Positions 13,645 to 25,669 of a stretch of 64,000 nt of DNA are shown here, piece by piece. The stretch covers positions 5,295,858 to 5,359,857 of the forward strand of contig JADCRB010000037.1 in assembly GCA_021464245.1 (NCBI GenBank). The letters run 5' to 3'. The DNA is from Carallia brachiata (lineage: Eukaryota > Streptophyta > Magnoliopsida > Malpighiales > Rhizophoraceae). Position 1 is the stretch's first letter. The number at the start of each line of letters is the position of its first letter. The notes beneath the pieces are model-generated. The model did not search any database, was not told where the DNA came from, and worked only from the letters and a program-made list of their open reading frames with translations. Both the position numbers and the translations under genes were made by a program.

Positions 13645-15817
13645 GATTTTGGCTTTCTTGTCTGGCTGCTATGTCAGATGAGGTTGGTACATTTTAACTT
13701 TGTAAATTATTGTTTCAATGTATTCATTATTTTTCACAGGAAAAAATAGGAATCGACATGAGGCTTAGCGGGTTAGGAACCAAACAACACCATTTTGTCC
13801 TTGGAATAATAGTGAAAATGAAGATGAATGCAATGTTTGGCCACTTACATCTTCTGGAGATTATTAGCTTCTACTGTTCATTGTGACTTTTAATTTTATT
13901 GATGTGTGCGCTCTCTGGAGAACTAAATAAAGGTTTAACTTTGCGCTTGAGCTATCGGTTAGTTTGTCTTTAATTTTCTCTACGTCAATCTCCCTGATTA
14001 TCTTGTAGCTGTCATGTTATTTCGAGTAAAATTTTCTGCTTTGAATAGTGATGTAATCAAGGTTTGACGGTTTCCATGTGCTCAATGTTCTAGAAATATT
14101 TAAGTCGTGTTTTTCCAACGTTTATTACATTATTGCTCTTGAATATTCAACTTGATCAATTTTAGCCACTTCAATTTATCTCATTCCCTTACGGCGTTAC
14201 CTGTAAATAGCAGTTGATTCCATGAGCTTTTAGTCCAGAATCCAGGAATAATTTGAGCAAGTTTTTACAGTTCTGAAGCTGTTCACAGAGACCCATTGGT
14301 GAACACTGCTTGGGCCGTTGTGTTCATATGGGAATTTGATTTTTTATGCTTCTTGTTCGTGTCATCAAATGGCTCTCGGCTCAATTCTCATGTAATGATG
14401 GGAAATAGTCCCTATCACCAGCTTCGCCATTGCTGTAATTTGTATTGGCATAACGCCTTTGTGCATTTATTCTATATTAACAAGCTGTGCTATGGGCGGG
14501 TTGATCGGTAGCTCAAGAACAATTCGCCTGGTGGCGAAATACTAATTGAAGCCAATTGACGAAATTTTGTAACAAAGGTGAACACGTTTTGACAAAGTCA
14601 TAACAGCGCAGATAGACGATTGTTGTGCCGCCTGACCCAATTAGAATCCAGCTTACTAGAGATGTTGGAAAGTCAATGGCGACGAGAGAAATGAACAAAC
14701 TTTTCCTCTACTCTCTTGGGAAGATGCATGCCAAGTGCCGAGCACGGGATTAAGCTTTCAGTTGCAGCATTAAAGAGAAGCAAGAGAATCGGAAAGGAAA
14801 CGGATAAAGAAGGTAACTTCAAATCAACACGATCAAGTCTCATCTTTTGCACTTTTTTTTTCAGTCAAAAAAAGTTCAAGAGTATGAAGCGTCCCCAGTC
14901 CAGGGTTTGGGGCATTTACAAACTAGTAAGACTGATGTGTTATTCATTTACAAAGAATTCAAATAATAATCAGTAAAAATAAAATTTAAAATGAAACACA
15001 ATAAAAGTTGAATTTATAACAAAAGAGATTTTTTTATATTTTATGTTTAAAAGTACGACAGACAGAAGAAAAACATCATAATTATTTTACGTATTGCATT
15101 AATAAAAAAAATTTCTAAAGAAAAATTTTTTTACAAATATTCCATAAAATATATATATTCTATATTTTATGATAATATTTATTTAAATTTAAATTTAAAA
15201 AAAATAAAATTTTAAGGTCTTAAAATACTGCGCAATGCAGGTAGCCACGCCTAAAAGTACGGCAGAAAGCCCAAAATTCAAGCGCGGGCCCAAACAGAAC
15301 ACATTCCTGCAGTAAAAACTCAACCCCCCAAAAAAGACTCTTTCTTTTCTTCCCTACACATTCTTCCGCTTCCTCTCTATCGCTATCACTTCCGACCCTG
15401 TTGCCAAGATGTTTCCTCTTTCATTTTCACAATTGAAATGGATGCAAATTCATTAGCTCTACCATAAAAGAATAATTCCACTTAAGCCTCCGTCCACGTT
15501 CGCTCAGCAAATTGACTTCTCTTCCCTCTATTTTTCCCACCAACACAAGAACCAAAAAAAAAAAAGAATGAGCAGCCAAGTCCCATTCAACACGCCCCAT
15601 CAAAAGACCATTCCAATTTCTATCCTTCTCCACCCATTAAAAATCCCATCTTTCCCTCTTCTCCTTCCGTCTTCAAAACCCATTTCTTGTTTTACCATTT
15701 TTCTCTTTTCTTTTGTAGTCCTTTATATCTTCTTTCTGCCGAGCTCTTGCGAGTACATACATATATTTGCTTATTTTTTCCCGTTGTTTTTGGATTGCTA
15801 ATAGCTAAATTGAGACG
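13645..15817. other. TRAPPC8 3' UTR, intergenic DNA, and SYP121 promoter/leader
   Basis: The first 250-300 bases after the TRAPPC8 stop look like 3' UTR, with AATAAA at 13926-13931. The region 14.2-15.2 kb is intergenic, and 15000-15230 is very AT-rich. From about 15330 the + strand becomes C/T-rich, as is usual for a plant promoter and 5' leader, running to the SYP121 ATG at 15818. Short ORFs here show no family signature. Confidence 0.5.
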
Positions 15818-17185
15818 ATGAACGATCTGTTCTCGGGCTCTTTCTCTCGGTTCCGCAGCGGGGAAGTTTCTCCGGATCACCACGTGATCCAGATGTCGGA
15901 GGCGGCGTCCAACACCGGCGGAGTCAACCTCGACCAGTTCTTCAATGACGTGGAGTCCGTCAAGGACGAGCTCAAGGAGCTGGAGCGGCTCAACAAGAGC
16001 CTCCAGTCGTCTCACGAACAGAGCAAGACCCTATACAACGCCAAGGCCGTCAAGGACTTGCGGGCCCGGATGGACGCTGACGTTGCCTTGGCTCTGAAGA
16101 AGGCCAAGCTCATCAAGGTCCGCCTCGAGGCCCTCGACCGCTCCAACGCCGTCAACCGGAACCTCCCCGGCTGCGGACCCGGGTCGTCCTCCGACCGGAC
16201 GCGGACCTCCGTGGTCAACGGATTGAGGAAGAAGCTGAAGGAATCTATGGAGAGCTTTAGTAGCCTGAGAGAGAAGACATCGACGGAGTATAGAGACACC
16301 GTACAGCGGAGATATTTCACGGTGACCGGCGAGAATCCTGACGAGAGGACGCTCGATATCTTGATTTCTACCGGTTAGTTAATTTCTTCTTTTCTACATT
16401 TTTGTCTTTAATGATTTTGACATATTTTCATAGGTTTTTTTTTTTTATGATTTTGACTCCTAATCAAATGGGTTCTGCGATATTATTTGGAAAAAAGTTA
16501 AAAAATAAATAAATGATAAGTAAACTCCATTAGGTAGACTGCATATTAACATATGTCTTATTAAATTATGTGTTATTAAACTAATGATGTTATTTTTTTT
16601 ACGTTTTAATTGTTAAATAAACAAAAAAGTTTGTAAGATTTATCCATTTGCCAAACATTTATGTTTGATAAAATGGGAAATTGAAAGTATTAATTTTGGA
16701 TTTGTGAGACAAATCGAGTCTTAAGAGAGAGAAGGGGGGGGGGGGTTTGAAGCATAAAAATTGAGATGGGAATTTGATGAAGTTTCAACAGATTTGAAAA
16801 GTTTGGTTTTTGGTATGTAGGTGAAAGCGAGACATTTCTCCAGAAGGCAATTCAAGAGCAAGGAAGGGGCAGGGTTTTGGATACCATAAAAGAGATTCAG
16901 GAGAGACATGATGCTGTGAAGGAGATGGAGAAGAATCTCAAGGAGTTGCACCAAGTGTTTTTGGACATGGCTGTGTTGGTTCAAGCTCAAGGTGAACAAT
17001 TGGATGACATTGAGAGCAACATGCAAAGAGCTAGTTCATTTGTCCGGGGCGGGACTGCGCAGTTGCAGACTGCAAGAAAATACCAGAAGAATAGCAGGAA
17101 ATGGATTTGCTTTGCTATCATTCTTCTGCTGGTGATAATCTTGTTTGTGGTACTGTTCACCGTGAAGCCATGGCAAAACAATTAA
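15818..17185 (+). CDS. SYP121: Plasma-membrane syntaxin, SYP121/PEN1 type (Qa-SNARE), tail truncated
   Basis: Qa-SNARE acting in vesicle fusion at the plasma membrane; in Arabidopsis, SYP121 serves secretion, penetration resistance and K+ channel trafficking. Two exons: 15818-16373 and 16821-17185, joined G|GT inside a Gly codon, 306 aa. The N-terminus [12 protein letters not shown] and the start at 15818 match the family. An Habc three-helix region lies at about 35-155 and includes [32 protein letters not shown] precedes the intron. The SNARE helix is at about 200-265, with the zero-layer Gln in [14 protein letters not shown] (about Q242), followed by a hydrophobic anchor at about 280-300 ending KPWQNN. 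The frame stops directly after the anchor, while the usual Gly/Pro-rich tail is present in the +1 frame downstream. Exon 1 is noticeably GC-rich compared with its AT-rich surroundings. It could be SYP122 rather than SYP121. Confidence 0.93.
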
Positions 17186-17273
17186 TGGGGGCTGCGGCGG
17201 TGGGGATGGCGGCCAACCAGCTCGGGTTCAGACTCCACCTGCAGCAGCTCAACCCCCGCCTCCAGCAGCGTAG
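17184..17273 (+). pseudogene. Out-of-frame C-terminal tail of the SYP121-type syntaxin
   Basis: Reading from AAT at 17184 gives 29 codons, [20 protein letters not shown] then a Pro/Ala run, ending in TAG at 17271-17273. A Gly-rich stretch followed by Gln/Pro residues directly after the anchor is the usual tail of SYP121-type proteins. The anchor ends AAC AAT TAA TGG; removing one T (17182 or 17183) would read AAC AAT AAT GGG and join the two frames. The tail is therefore separated from the protein by a single-base insertion or by a sequence error. Confidence 0.75.
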
Positions 17274-18397
17274 GCTTGTGGCTTTATATTTTACTCCGAT
17301 GCATATTGGTTGATTTGATTGTTTGTTATTTTTTTGTATTCTGCCAATCGAATTTGATGGAGTGCCATAGATAGGGTATATGCTGCGTATCATTTGGAGA
17401 CAATGGCTTGAAAGCCTTGATTATTTCTGTACATGGGCAATACGTGAAATGACATTGAACTTGTCGTTGAGAGGTGTTTTGTAGAAGACATTCGTTTTCC
17501 AATCTTTGTTCCACTTGTTATATTGTTGGGTGCTGGCGTGCTGCTACGTACCAAGTGTGGCGCATCAAGTAGCACTCGACTCCAAAACATATTTTTATAG
17601 TTTTTTTTTTTCATAAAATTAAAACTCAAATTTAGATGACGTTTTTCTAAAATTTCAAGTATAAACTTCAAATAGAATATGTCTGCCTTACTAACATTTT
17701 CCCTGTATTGTTTATGGGATCATGTTCCTAGTGCCTACATGCATGCAACTGCTTTTCACCTTTCAGACGAATGTAAATGTAGATTGTAATTGACCTACCC
17801 TCAACTAAAATTTTCTCCTTAATAACGTTTTCGAGCAGATACATGTTCTAAAGGTTTAATTATATGGAGCTGGCTTCTAATGAGGGGGCTTGGAATGTCT
17901 TTGATTATTAGGGTATGTTAGTGCAGTGATCTACAAGGTTTGAACTCGTAATTTGTGCATACTCCGAAGCTTGCAACTAGCTGATCAACAATTAGGAAAA
18001 TTAGAAACAGAAAAGCATGTACTTTTTATCTCATTAATCCATCTGGAAGACAGTGGATTGAATACATAAATAAAATGTCTTAAACAGTAATATATTCAAT
18101 AGTAATAACCAACACAAATTTAACAAAACATTATAAACAACAATCAACAATTAATAACAACGACCAACAATAGTAATTAACAACTTGTAAATCAGACAGA
18201 TCCATAACGTGGGTGTTTTCGGCACCTATAAGATTGAAGGTTGAAGTAAGACATAATAATGTTCCGATAGGAAAAAAGAAATCCAATTGTCTGTAATATA
18301 TGAGAAGTCTTCAATTGAAGGAGTCAAAGCCCATTAATTTGTTTACCCCTCTCTGATACCGGAGTATGGCCTGGAAATCAGTGATCAGACCATGCTG
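17274..18397. other. SYP121 3' UTR and non-coding spacer
   Basis: The 3' UTR probably ends somewhere after 17300; no clear poly(A) signal was singled out. From 17.6 to 18.4 kb the sequence is AT-rich with no recognisable gene or repeat. Confidence 0.4.
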
Positions 18398-19509
18398 GTC
18401 CGTTTAGTAATGATTTTATTTCTTATTTTTTGTTTATTTTTTACAAAAAAAATAAAAAATATATTTGATATTATTTTTATTTTTTATTAAAAAATTAAAA
18501 GTGTTTTTCAAAAAAATAAATTAATTAAGAAAATAATAAAAGACAGTTTTCTTATTTTATTTTTATTTTATTTCTATACTTTCTCTCACAACCTTTTCTC
18601 TCTCTATCCACCCTCTTTACTGTGTCTCTTTTTGCTCATCCTCTCTCTATCCTTTTATATATTTTTCTCTCTCTGCCTTTTCTCCTTTTTCTATCTCAAT
18701 CATTCTCTCTCTATCTTATCTCTTTTTTTTCTCTCTAATGTTCTCTCTCTACCCTCTCTTTCCTTTTTCTCTCTCTACTATTCTCTCTACTCATTCTTCC
18801 TCTACCTACTCTCTCTCTCTCCTTTTCTCCCTCAACCATTCTCTCTACTCATTTTCTCTCTACCCTCTCTCCTTTTTCTCTCTACGCACTCTCTCTCCTT
18901 TTTCTTGCTCTACCATTCTCTTTACTTATTCTCTCTCTACCTTCTCTCTCTTTTTTGTCTCTCTATCATTCTTTGTCTATCCACACTCTCTCTGTTTTTT
19001 CTCGCTCTACCATTCTCTCTCTGCTTTTTCTCTCTCTACTATTTTCTCTACTTATTCTCTCTCTACTCATACTCTCTCTCCTTTTTCTTGCTTGACCAGT
19101 CTCACTACTCATTCTCTCTCTACCCTCTCTCTCTCATTTTTCTCTCTCTATCATTCTCTTTACTCATTCTTTCTCTATCCTCTCTCTCTCTCATTTTTCT
19201 CTCTCACCATTATGTTTACTCATCCTTTCTCTACCATTCTCTCTACTCATTCTCCTTCTACCCCTTTTTTCTCTCGTTTTTCTCTCTCTACCATTTTCTC
19301 TATTTATTCTCTCTCTATCGTCTCTCTCTCTCTCCCATTTTTCTCTTTCTATTCATACTCTTGTTACCATTTCTTTCACTATCATTTTTCTATCTACTTT
19401 TTTTTTCTTATAGAGAAAAATAAAAATTGACTGTAATAAATACAAAAATTCAGCAAAAAAAAATAAAAAAAAATAAAAAATAAAAAATTGACAGCGTCTC
19501 TAAACGAAA
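18398..19509. mobile_element. TIR-bounded element filled with a pyrimidine-rich minisatellite
   Basis: The ends are short inverted repeats: CGTTTAG at 18401-18407 and CTAAACG at 19500-19506. On each side an A/T block continues the mirror: ATTTCTTATTTTTTG on the left, and on the right the complement ATTTTTTATTTTTTATT. The interior, 18590-19400, is about 800 bases of degenerate C/T repeat built from words such as CTCTCTCTACC, ATTCTCTCTACTCATT and CTTTTTCTCTCTC. Long open frames there translate to Ser/Leu/Phe repeats and are artefacts of the repeat. It is probably a MITE-like element whose centre expanded as a satellite. Target duplications are not clear. Confidence 0.55.
18590..19400. repeat. 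CT-rich minisatellite, about 800 bp
   Basis: A nearly pure pyrimidine strand (C/T with scattered A) made of variable 25-50 base units combining CTCTCTCTACC, CATTCTCTCTACTCATT and TTTTTCTCTC. Units are not identical, so it is old or rapidly drifting. The strand bias would favour triplex or other non-B structures and probably hampers assembly. Confidence 0.85.
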
Positions 19510-19963
19510 CTGTAACTTTTCTTTAATGTGGGAAATATATACGCAATGATGGGAACTCAATTGATTTCTTCTTTTTTTTTTTTTTTTTTTTTTGATTACT
19601 CCTATTTTTCATAATTCCAAGCGTCCTGTTGGCCGATACGGCCGAACACAAAAGAACACATCAATGTGGTCAAAATCTTGGAAGGGTGTTATCAATCCCA
19701 GAATTGCAAGAGCAGCATAAACGGGCCAATCTGTGGGCTGGTTACATTATTGGCTCTAACCCACTGGGAATTGGGCAGTAACTGACCCAACCTAAAGTTC
19801 TGGTTCACAAATTGGGCTAGCTTATTGGGTCCATCGGCCCCCTTATAATATTCCTAAGCTGGACTTCACCTCGTTCCTTCACACGACAATTCATGCCCAA
19901 TAAGACTCTCTTTTCTTTTTATTTTTATTTTTTTTTCTTTCGAGTTAGCAAATAACTAGCACC

Positions 19964-20424
19964 GTTGTTAGAACTGAATCAAACTGATCTATCAGATTAG
20001 TTCAACCAGTAATTGGTTAAAAGTCTGGTCCGATTCTTGCAAATTTTTAATAGAAACTTCGACATGTCAAAATTAGTAAAAAATCAGTCAAAATTAATAA
20101 AAATCCGATGAAAATCAGTTGAACCAATTCAAAATAAATTAAAAATTTATAAATTATAATTTTACTCTAAATTTTATTTAAATTATAATTTAACCTTTAA
20201 ATTTAATTAAAAATTTTAATTTAATTTTAAATTTGATCAAAACTTTTAATTTAGTCCTTACAATTAAAAAAATTAATATTTAATAACTATCTATAAATAT
20301 TATTTTTTTAATTACTTATATATATATATATATATATTATTAAATATCAGTTAAAATTAATTCAACTGATTAAATTTTAACTCACTAATATTTTTAATTT
20401 GATAATCAATCTAATTCTAATAAC
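19964..20424. mobile_element. MITE-like element with terminal inverted repeats
   Basis: The left end GTTGTTAGAACTGAATC is mirrored by the right end, whose complement reads GTTATTAGAATTAGATTGAT. The interior is AT-rich and contains a short TA repeat near 20320. No coding potential. It lies about 150 bases upstream of the TatD start. I did not identify the superfamily, and the target duplication is unclear. Confidence 0.5.
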
Positions 20425-20572
20425 ATTAATAACCAATAAGTAGATGCTACTTGTTGAAAACAAAAAACACAAAAACAAAAACTCTAAAAGGCCCGTGGAG
20501 TTTAGCCCACTAAGGCTCTAAGATTCTCTCTCTCCCTCTGCGCCTTTTGCATTTGCTGCGTGTGGGTCGGTC

Positions 20573-23500
20573 ATGGGCACTGTAAGACTGATAGGCAAGT
20601 GCTTCTTGAACCTTAAGGGAAAAAAAAAAACTCTTTACTTATCAGTTTTTTTTTGGCTTACGATCTCTGTCGCTTTCTGCTCTTCTTCTAAGAGATTTTC
20701 CATCTGACAAATTTTTTTTTTTCAATTTTGTGCTCTATCTGTTCAATCTCAAAACAAACAGATATAGCGGTCAACTTCACAGGTCAGTGGGGCCTTTCAT
20801 CGAACACTTTATTCTCTGCCAATATCACTCTTACTTTAAGTCTCTTTCTCTCTTCCTCTGAGCAAATGGGTGTTTCAATATCCTTTCAGATGGCATGTTT
20901 AAAGGAATTTACAATGGAAAGCAATACCATGTTTCCGATATAGCCACCGTCTTGAGCCGGGCTTGGAGCTCCGGCGTGGATCGAATCATTGTACGTAAAA
21001 ATCTCTTGCAATATCCTTTTTACCGCCTTCAGCTCGTAAAACTTTTATTGGTCAGTATCACGTTATGATGTTTTGCATTTTTTTTTCTTTTTTTAATTTC
21101 ATGTAATGCACTTTTGGTAATCTCAAGCGCTTAACTGGAATCTCTAAGATTATCATTTGGTTCTATAGATGGCTGTGCAATTCTGATGCATTGTTATTAT
21201 TTTCAGTTCGTTTTCTTTCTATGAGGATAATAAAGTTAAAGCTTTCACTTGGTAATGTGATTTAGAAGCATAAAATAGCTGAAAAAGAATATGAAAAGCG
21301 GAATCAGCCTCTTTGTGAAAGTAAGCATAAGGTTGCGTAAATTTGGTCTTTTCCCCAGAGCCAAGACCTTAAAATGTGGAAGTCTCGTGCAATAGGATGC
21401 CCTTTAAGAAAAATATGGAGAATTATTTGTAACCCTTTGTAGTTCGGGTTGGGTTTGTTGTTGCAGGTGACTGGTGGATCCCTGGAGGAGTCAAAGGAAG
21501 CTCTTGCCATTGCAGAGATGGATGGTCGGGTTGCTTCTCTTTTTTCCTTTTCATCTTGTGTGTTTTTAGTCACCTTGTGCACCGGGGTTTGCTGTGTGTC
21601 TTTCTGAGCATGTGTTTCGTTCATTTCACAACATGCTTTTTGCCACAGGAAGGCTCTTTTGTACAGTCGGTGTTCATCCAACAAGATGCAAGGTTGGTAT
21701 TTTTGTTTCCTTAAAGTTCATAATGTCTTTTTTTTCTTGGTCATCTATGTATATATGTGAATTATGCAGCTTGGTTGGAGATTTCTTTTGAAGCTAGTTC
21801 GTTTCTGTATACTTTCAGGAATTTGAGGATAGTGGGGATCCAGAGACACATTTTCAGGCTCTCCTGTCTTTAGCAAAAGAGGGAATTCAGAAAGGGAAGG
21901 TATGTTTCGACAATGAAAGAAACTTGTGTGTTTCCTTATGTTATGATCTACCTATCTTCTACCTCTAAGAAGTCCATTACATGGTAGGATCTGAATCATG
22001 CATGGAAAATTGGTTTTTCTTGACATTAGTTATAAGCGCTGTTTATTTTGGTTTCAATGGTTTACATCCAATTCTTCCAACAACATACACTTTTTAGCAT
22101 GAATTGTTATGCTGTCTTGTGTTTGTGCTGACAAATCGACGTAGTTCACCTGAAAGGGTTAACTGCTTGGATTTTAAGTTGGCTATTGGTTACTGTAAAT
22201 CAAGTTTTCCACATTTCATTATGTGGTTAATTATTGACAACTCCATATATGTCATCTGCTATTTAGTATTTCATTTCTATTTATTATTTGCATCTTTGTT
22301 ATGATCATAATGCTCTTTGTACCTGATGTAAGGTAGTAGCAATTGGTGAGTGTGGGCTGGATTATGACAGGCTTCACTTTTGCCCATCAGATGTTCAAAA
22401 GAAGTAAGCAGCTACTGAGAGACATATTTTCCATGGATTTGCTTTCCATTTGCTCTGATCTAATTAAGTAGTGCTTGTTTGCATCACTATTTACATTGAA
22501 ATTGCAGGTATTTTGAGAAGCAATTCGAATTAGCATATGTGACAAAGTTGCCTATGTTTTTACATATGCGAGCAGCTGCGGAAGATTTCTGTGAAATCGT
22601 AGAGCGAAACAAGGATAAGTGAGTTTTCTCTGCACCACAAATAATGGAATCAAATAGTTCCTGATAGAATTGTTCATTGCAATATCTGCATATGTTTTAA
22701 CTATATTTGAAGTTTTACTGAATAGCATGTCTTCAGGTTGATGTCTGTAAATTGACTTTATTATAGTTAAGCAGATTCAGTGCTGGTGTCACTCATTCAT
22801 TTACTGGTAGTGCAGAAGATCGTGACAAGCTTCTTTCCTTCAGCAGTATGTATATAGGTAATAACTGTAGTGAGGACTTTGCTAGCTTGGTCACTTTTAT
22901 TCTTTGTTTCTGGTATTTTCTTGTTATATGTGTAGACAGCGTTACATGATCTCCAACTGATGTTCTAGCATATAATATGCAATGTTGGACAACATGCTCG
23001 ATGTATATCATGAGGGCAAACAACATGTTTGTCTGCCATAATTTTGCAAGTTCTGCTTTAGAGTACCAATTATGGGGCCCTTAAAATTCTAAAATTCAAG
23101 CTTGCAGTACCATATACAGCTGTAGATTCTTGCAGAGATAAAGGTGTTATTGCAATTCTCAGGGTTTACTTTATCTGAATATTGTATAATGCCTAAAGTA
23201 GTTCCCTTTGTTCTGATTCCCTTTGAGAACTGAAACAAAAAATAAAAAGGGTCAAAATGTGTGCAACATTTTTACTTGGACTGGAATATTCTGGTGAAGA
23301 GAGTTTCTGTGTGATCTCTCTCTGTAATTAAACGTGAATATCATTAAAATTCTAGAAGATTGCATCATGATATTTAGAACATATTGGCAGGCGTAAGTTT
23401 GAAAATCAATGTCCAATATTTCAATTAGGCACTTGTGCCGAACACAATTTTAATTGTTTGAGATATTGTTAACTGTTCTCTGCATTAGAACCATGCATCA

Positions 23501-24730
23501 TAATAACATTTTGTTGTGGTTTGATTTCCATGCAATCAGTTACTGCTGCTTCAAATATTGTTCTTTACTGAGTTCCACAAAATAGGTGTTAATGGGTGCT
23601 CTCTGAAGACAACTGAGAATCTCGATGTTGTAAGGGGTATTCCTGTTGAAAGAATGATGATTGAGACGGATTCTCCATATTGTGAAGTCAAGAACACTAA
23701 TGCTGGGATTAATTTTGTGAAATCTTTGTGGCCTTCGAAGAAAAAAGAGAAGTATAGTGAGAACTCTGTTGTTAAAGGACGTAATGAACCTTGCTTCGTT
23801 CGGTAAGTGAAAATTCTGTCCATTGCCTCATCTAGTCTTGTTATACATATTTGCACAAAGTATTTTATATATGTCCTGGAGTATTTGAGCATAGAAGACT
23901 TGTGATTACACTAGAAGATGCTATCAATATTGTAGCGGGCTTAGAAACTATCAAATTACTGCATTTTATTAAGAAAGACATCCTGTTTTTGTTCTCTTAT
24001 AATGTAAACTTTGTTGTCTGGGAGTGCAGACGTTGGGAATCAGTGTCTGTTTCCACTTTCTGTTATCCTTGCACAATTTTCCGCATCAGGTCATCTGTAC
24101 CGTGAACAGCATATTGCTTCCTTCAATAATAAATCCTCCTACTCTGTAGCTGCTTGGTCACTAATGCTTCTTTAGCAAGTGTGCATTTTGTGTTGCATTT
24201 CAGCAGTTAGAGAGAGTGGTTGTGGCTTTTCCACCTCCTTTTTTCTTTTCTTCTTTTTTTTGGGGGGGGGGGGGGGGGGGGGGGGGGGTGGCGCTGCTTT
24301 CGGAATTTCTATGTTTCTTAAGTAATGCAATTGTTTCCAGGCAAGTTCTAGAGGTTGTGGCTGGCTGCAAAGGTATTAGTGACGTAGATCAAATAAGCAG
24401 AACTATTTACCATAACACCTGCAGGTAAGCACTTTTTGGAGTTCCCTTAGTTCCTGTGTTTGTTTAAAATGTATTCCACAAAGCAATGTAATTGCATATA
24501 ATTGGAAGTTGATGTTCTGCTGTTTTGACCATATTGGTTGGTTAATTATTGTAAAGAAAATGTCAGCAAGTCAAAGTTAAATTTGGGAATCAGGCTTACT
24601 TGTTATTTCTCAACTCATTTTAATATTCAAGGTTATGCCATATAATGTGTTGTTTTGCAGGGTTTTCTTTCCCCAAGACTTGGATTCTGCTGCAGATGCT
24701 CTTCTTGCCTGTCACCGGGATTCTCACTGA
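20573..24730 (+). CDS. TatD-family metal-dependent deoxyribonuclease (TATDN1-like), 12 exons
   Basis: TatD proteins are TIM-barrel metallo-hydrolases with 3'-5' exonuclease and DNase activity, linked to DNA repair and apoptotic DNA breakdown. Exons: 20573-20594, 20762-20782, 20890-20990, 21467-21524, 21649-21692, 21819-21899, 22333-22403, 22508-22618, 22775-22857, 23586-23802, 24341-24424, 24661-24730; 963 nt, 320 aa, the usual family length. Exon 1 codes MGTVRLI plus one base; the next exon completes DIAVNFT and is only 21 nt. The first intron begins GCAAGT (GC-AG type). Catalytic landmarks are TVGVHP (about 74), IGECGLDYDR (metal-binding Glu, about 115), FLHMRAA (His, about 152), GVTHSFTGS (His, about 177) and METDSPY-like IETDSPY (Asp, about 226). 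All expected metal ligands are present, so it looks active. The start is chosen because it is the only ATG that joins in frame and matches the family N-terminus. Confidence 0.92.
21303..21407 (+). mobile_element. 5'-truncated Au SINE fragment in a TatD intron
   Basis: The stretch holds the 3' half of an Au SINE: CAGCCTCTTTGTGAAAGTA, AAGGTTGCGTAAATTTGGTC, CCCCAGAGCC and GTGGAAGTCTCGTGCAATAG, ending CCCTTT. The Pol III promoter half is missing. It lies 60 bases before the exon starting at 21467. No target duplication was found. Confidence 0.7.
24262..24288 (+). repeat. 27-base poly(G) run in a TatD intron
   Basis: A T-rich stretch passes directly into 27 consecutive G, followed by TGGCGCTGC, 52 bases upstream of the exon at 24341. 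The run can form a G-quadruplex on the transcribed RNA. The same T-run/G-run/GGCGC arrangement recurs at 29705-29738 and 29889-29929. Confidence 0.95.
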
Positions 24731-25650
24731 ATTTTGTAGTTTGCCTGCATGATGTCCTCAGAAGGTTAAGATATTGCATTCCTTCAAGATCTTAATTCAT
24801 TCGTTGCAGGATTTATCATCCAAAGGCTATCTGGAAAGTCGGATAATTTGAACTTATTGTTCTGTTTTTTATTCAATTGTGCGATTCAACACACATCGGA
24901 GCTCTCTTCTAGTACTAATTTTTCCTTTGTATTTGGGGTTACTGAATTACTTAACTTTATGTTCTCTACTTGTAAAACAGAAGATAGAGCTTGTACTGTG
25001 CTATATGCTATGAAGAGCAAACCTTCAGTCTTCTCAATTTCTAGTGGCAAACAAGTTAGAAGAATGCCATTTATCCATATAGCAGTTAGATACCAGTGCC
25101 TTGTGGAAATCAATATGTAATGTGTAAAGGTCAAATGTATAGGGACTATGAACGCCGTGCCCACAAGCTTTTGCCTTTTTGCAAAAACCTGTTTTGTATG
25201 CAGACCTTGGGCAGGAAAACAAGAACGACCGTTCGAAGCAAAGATTAGCCGATGGATGCCCAAGTTTTCTTGCAATGCTCCTTAGTGCTCCAGTTCACAG
25301 CAGATTTTGAGCATCCACAACTACAGCATTCTCCTCAGGCTCCAATGCTAGAAAGAATTTCAAAACAAGATTATTCTCTGCAGTGCTTGCAGGAGTTGCA
25401 GGAAGCACTTCGACTGCCAGCCAAACTCAACCGCAACGGTTGTCCCCTAGTAGAATTGCATAAAAAACTTTGGCACTTAATGGGCCTGGTTGGTCCGCAA
25501 AAGCATCTCCAAGACCCTGACATTTCCTGCATAGTTCTGATGTGGGCTTTCAACAAAACGCTTGTGGCTACTCCTTATCCTTGGTCCCATGGCCTCCGTT
25601 TGGCACTTCTGGGAAGCTCACCCTCATAGTTCTACCTGCAACTTCTTGCT
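24731..25650. other. TatD 3' UTR and unassigned sequence
   Basis: The 3' UTR probably occupies the first few hundred bases. From 25252 to 25629 a + strand frame of 125 codons is open (MDAQVFLQCSLVLQ...), with somewhat higher GC content, but I recognise no domain and no splice context. It could be a decayed gene piece or chance. Nothing else is visible. Confidence 0.3.
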
Positions 25651-25669
25651 GATTAGAAGTGCTTACAGT

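Noticed and set aside
14296..14976. Short frames downstream of TRAPPC8
   Set aside because: No conserved motif; they lie in 3' flank and AT-rich spacer.
18632..19430. Two long overlapping open frames (230-263 codons)
   Set aside because: They are translations of the CT minisatellite (Ser/Leu/Phe/Tyr repeats) in two frames; no start context, exon structure or domain.
25252..25629. 125-codon + strand frame downstream of TatD
   Set aside because: Open for its length but with no recognised motif, splice signals or family; kept only as a note.
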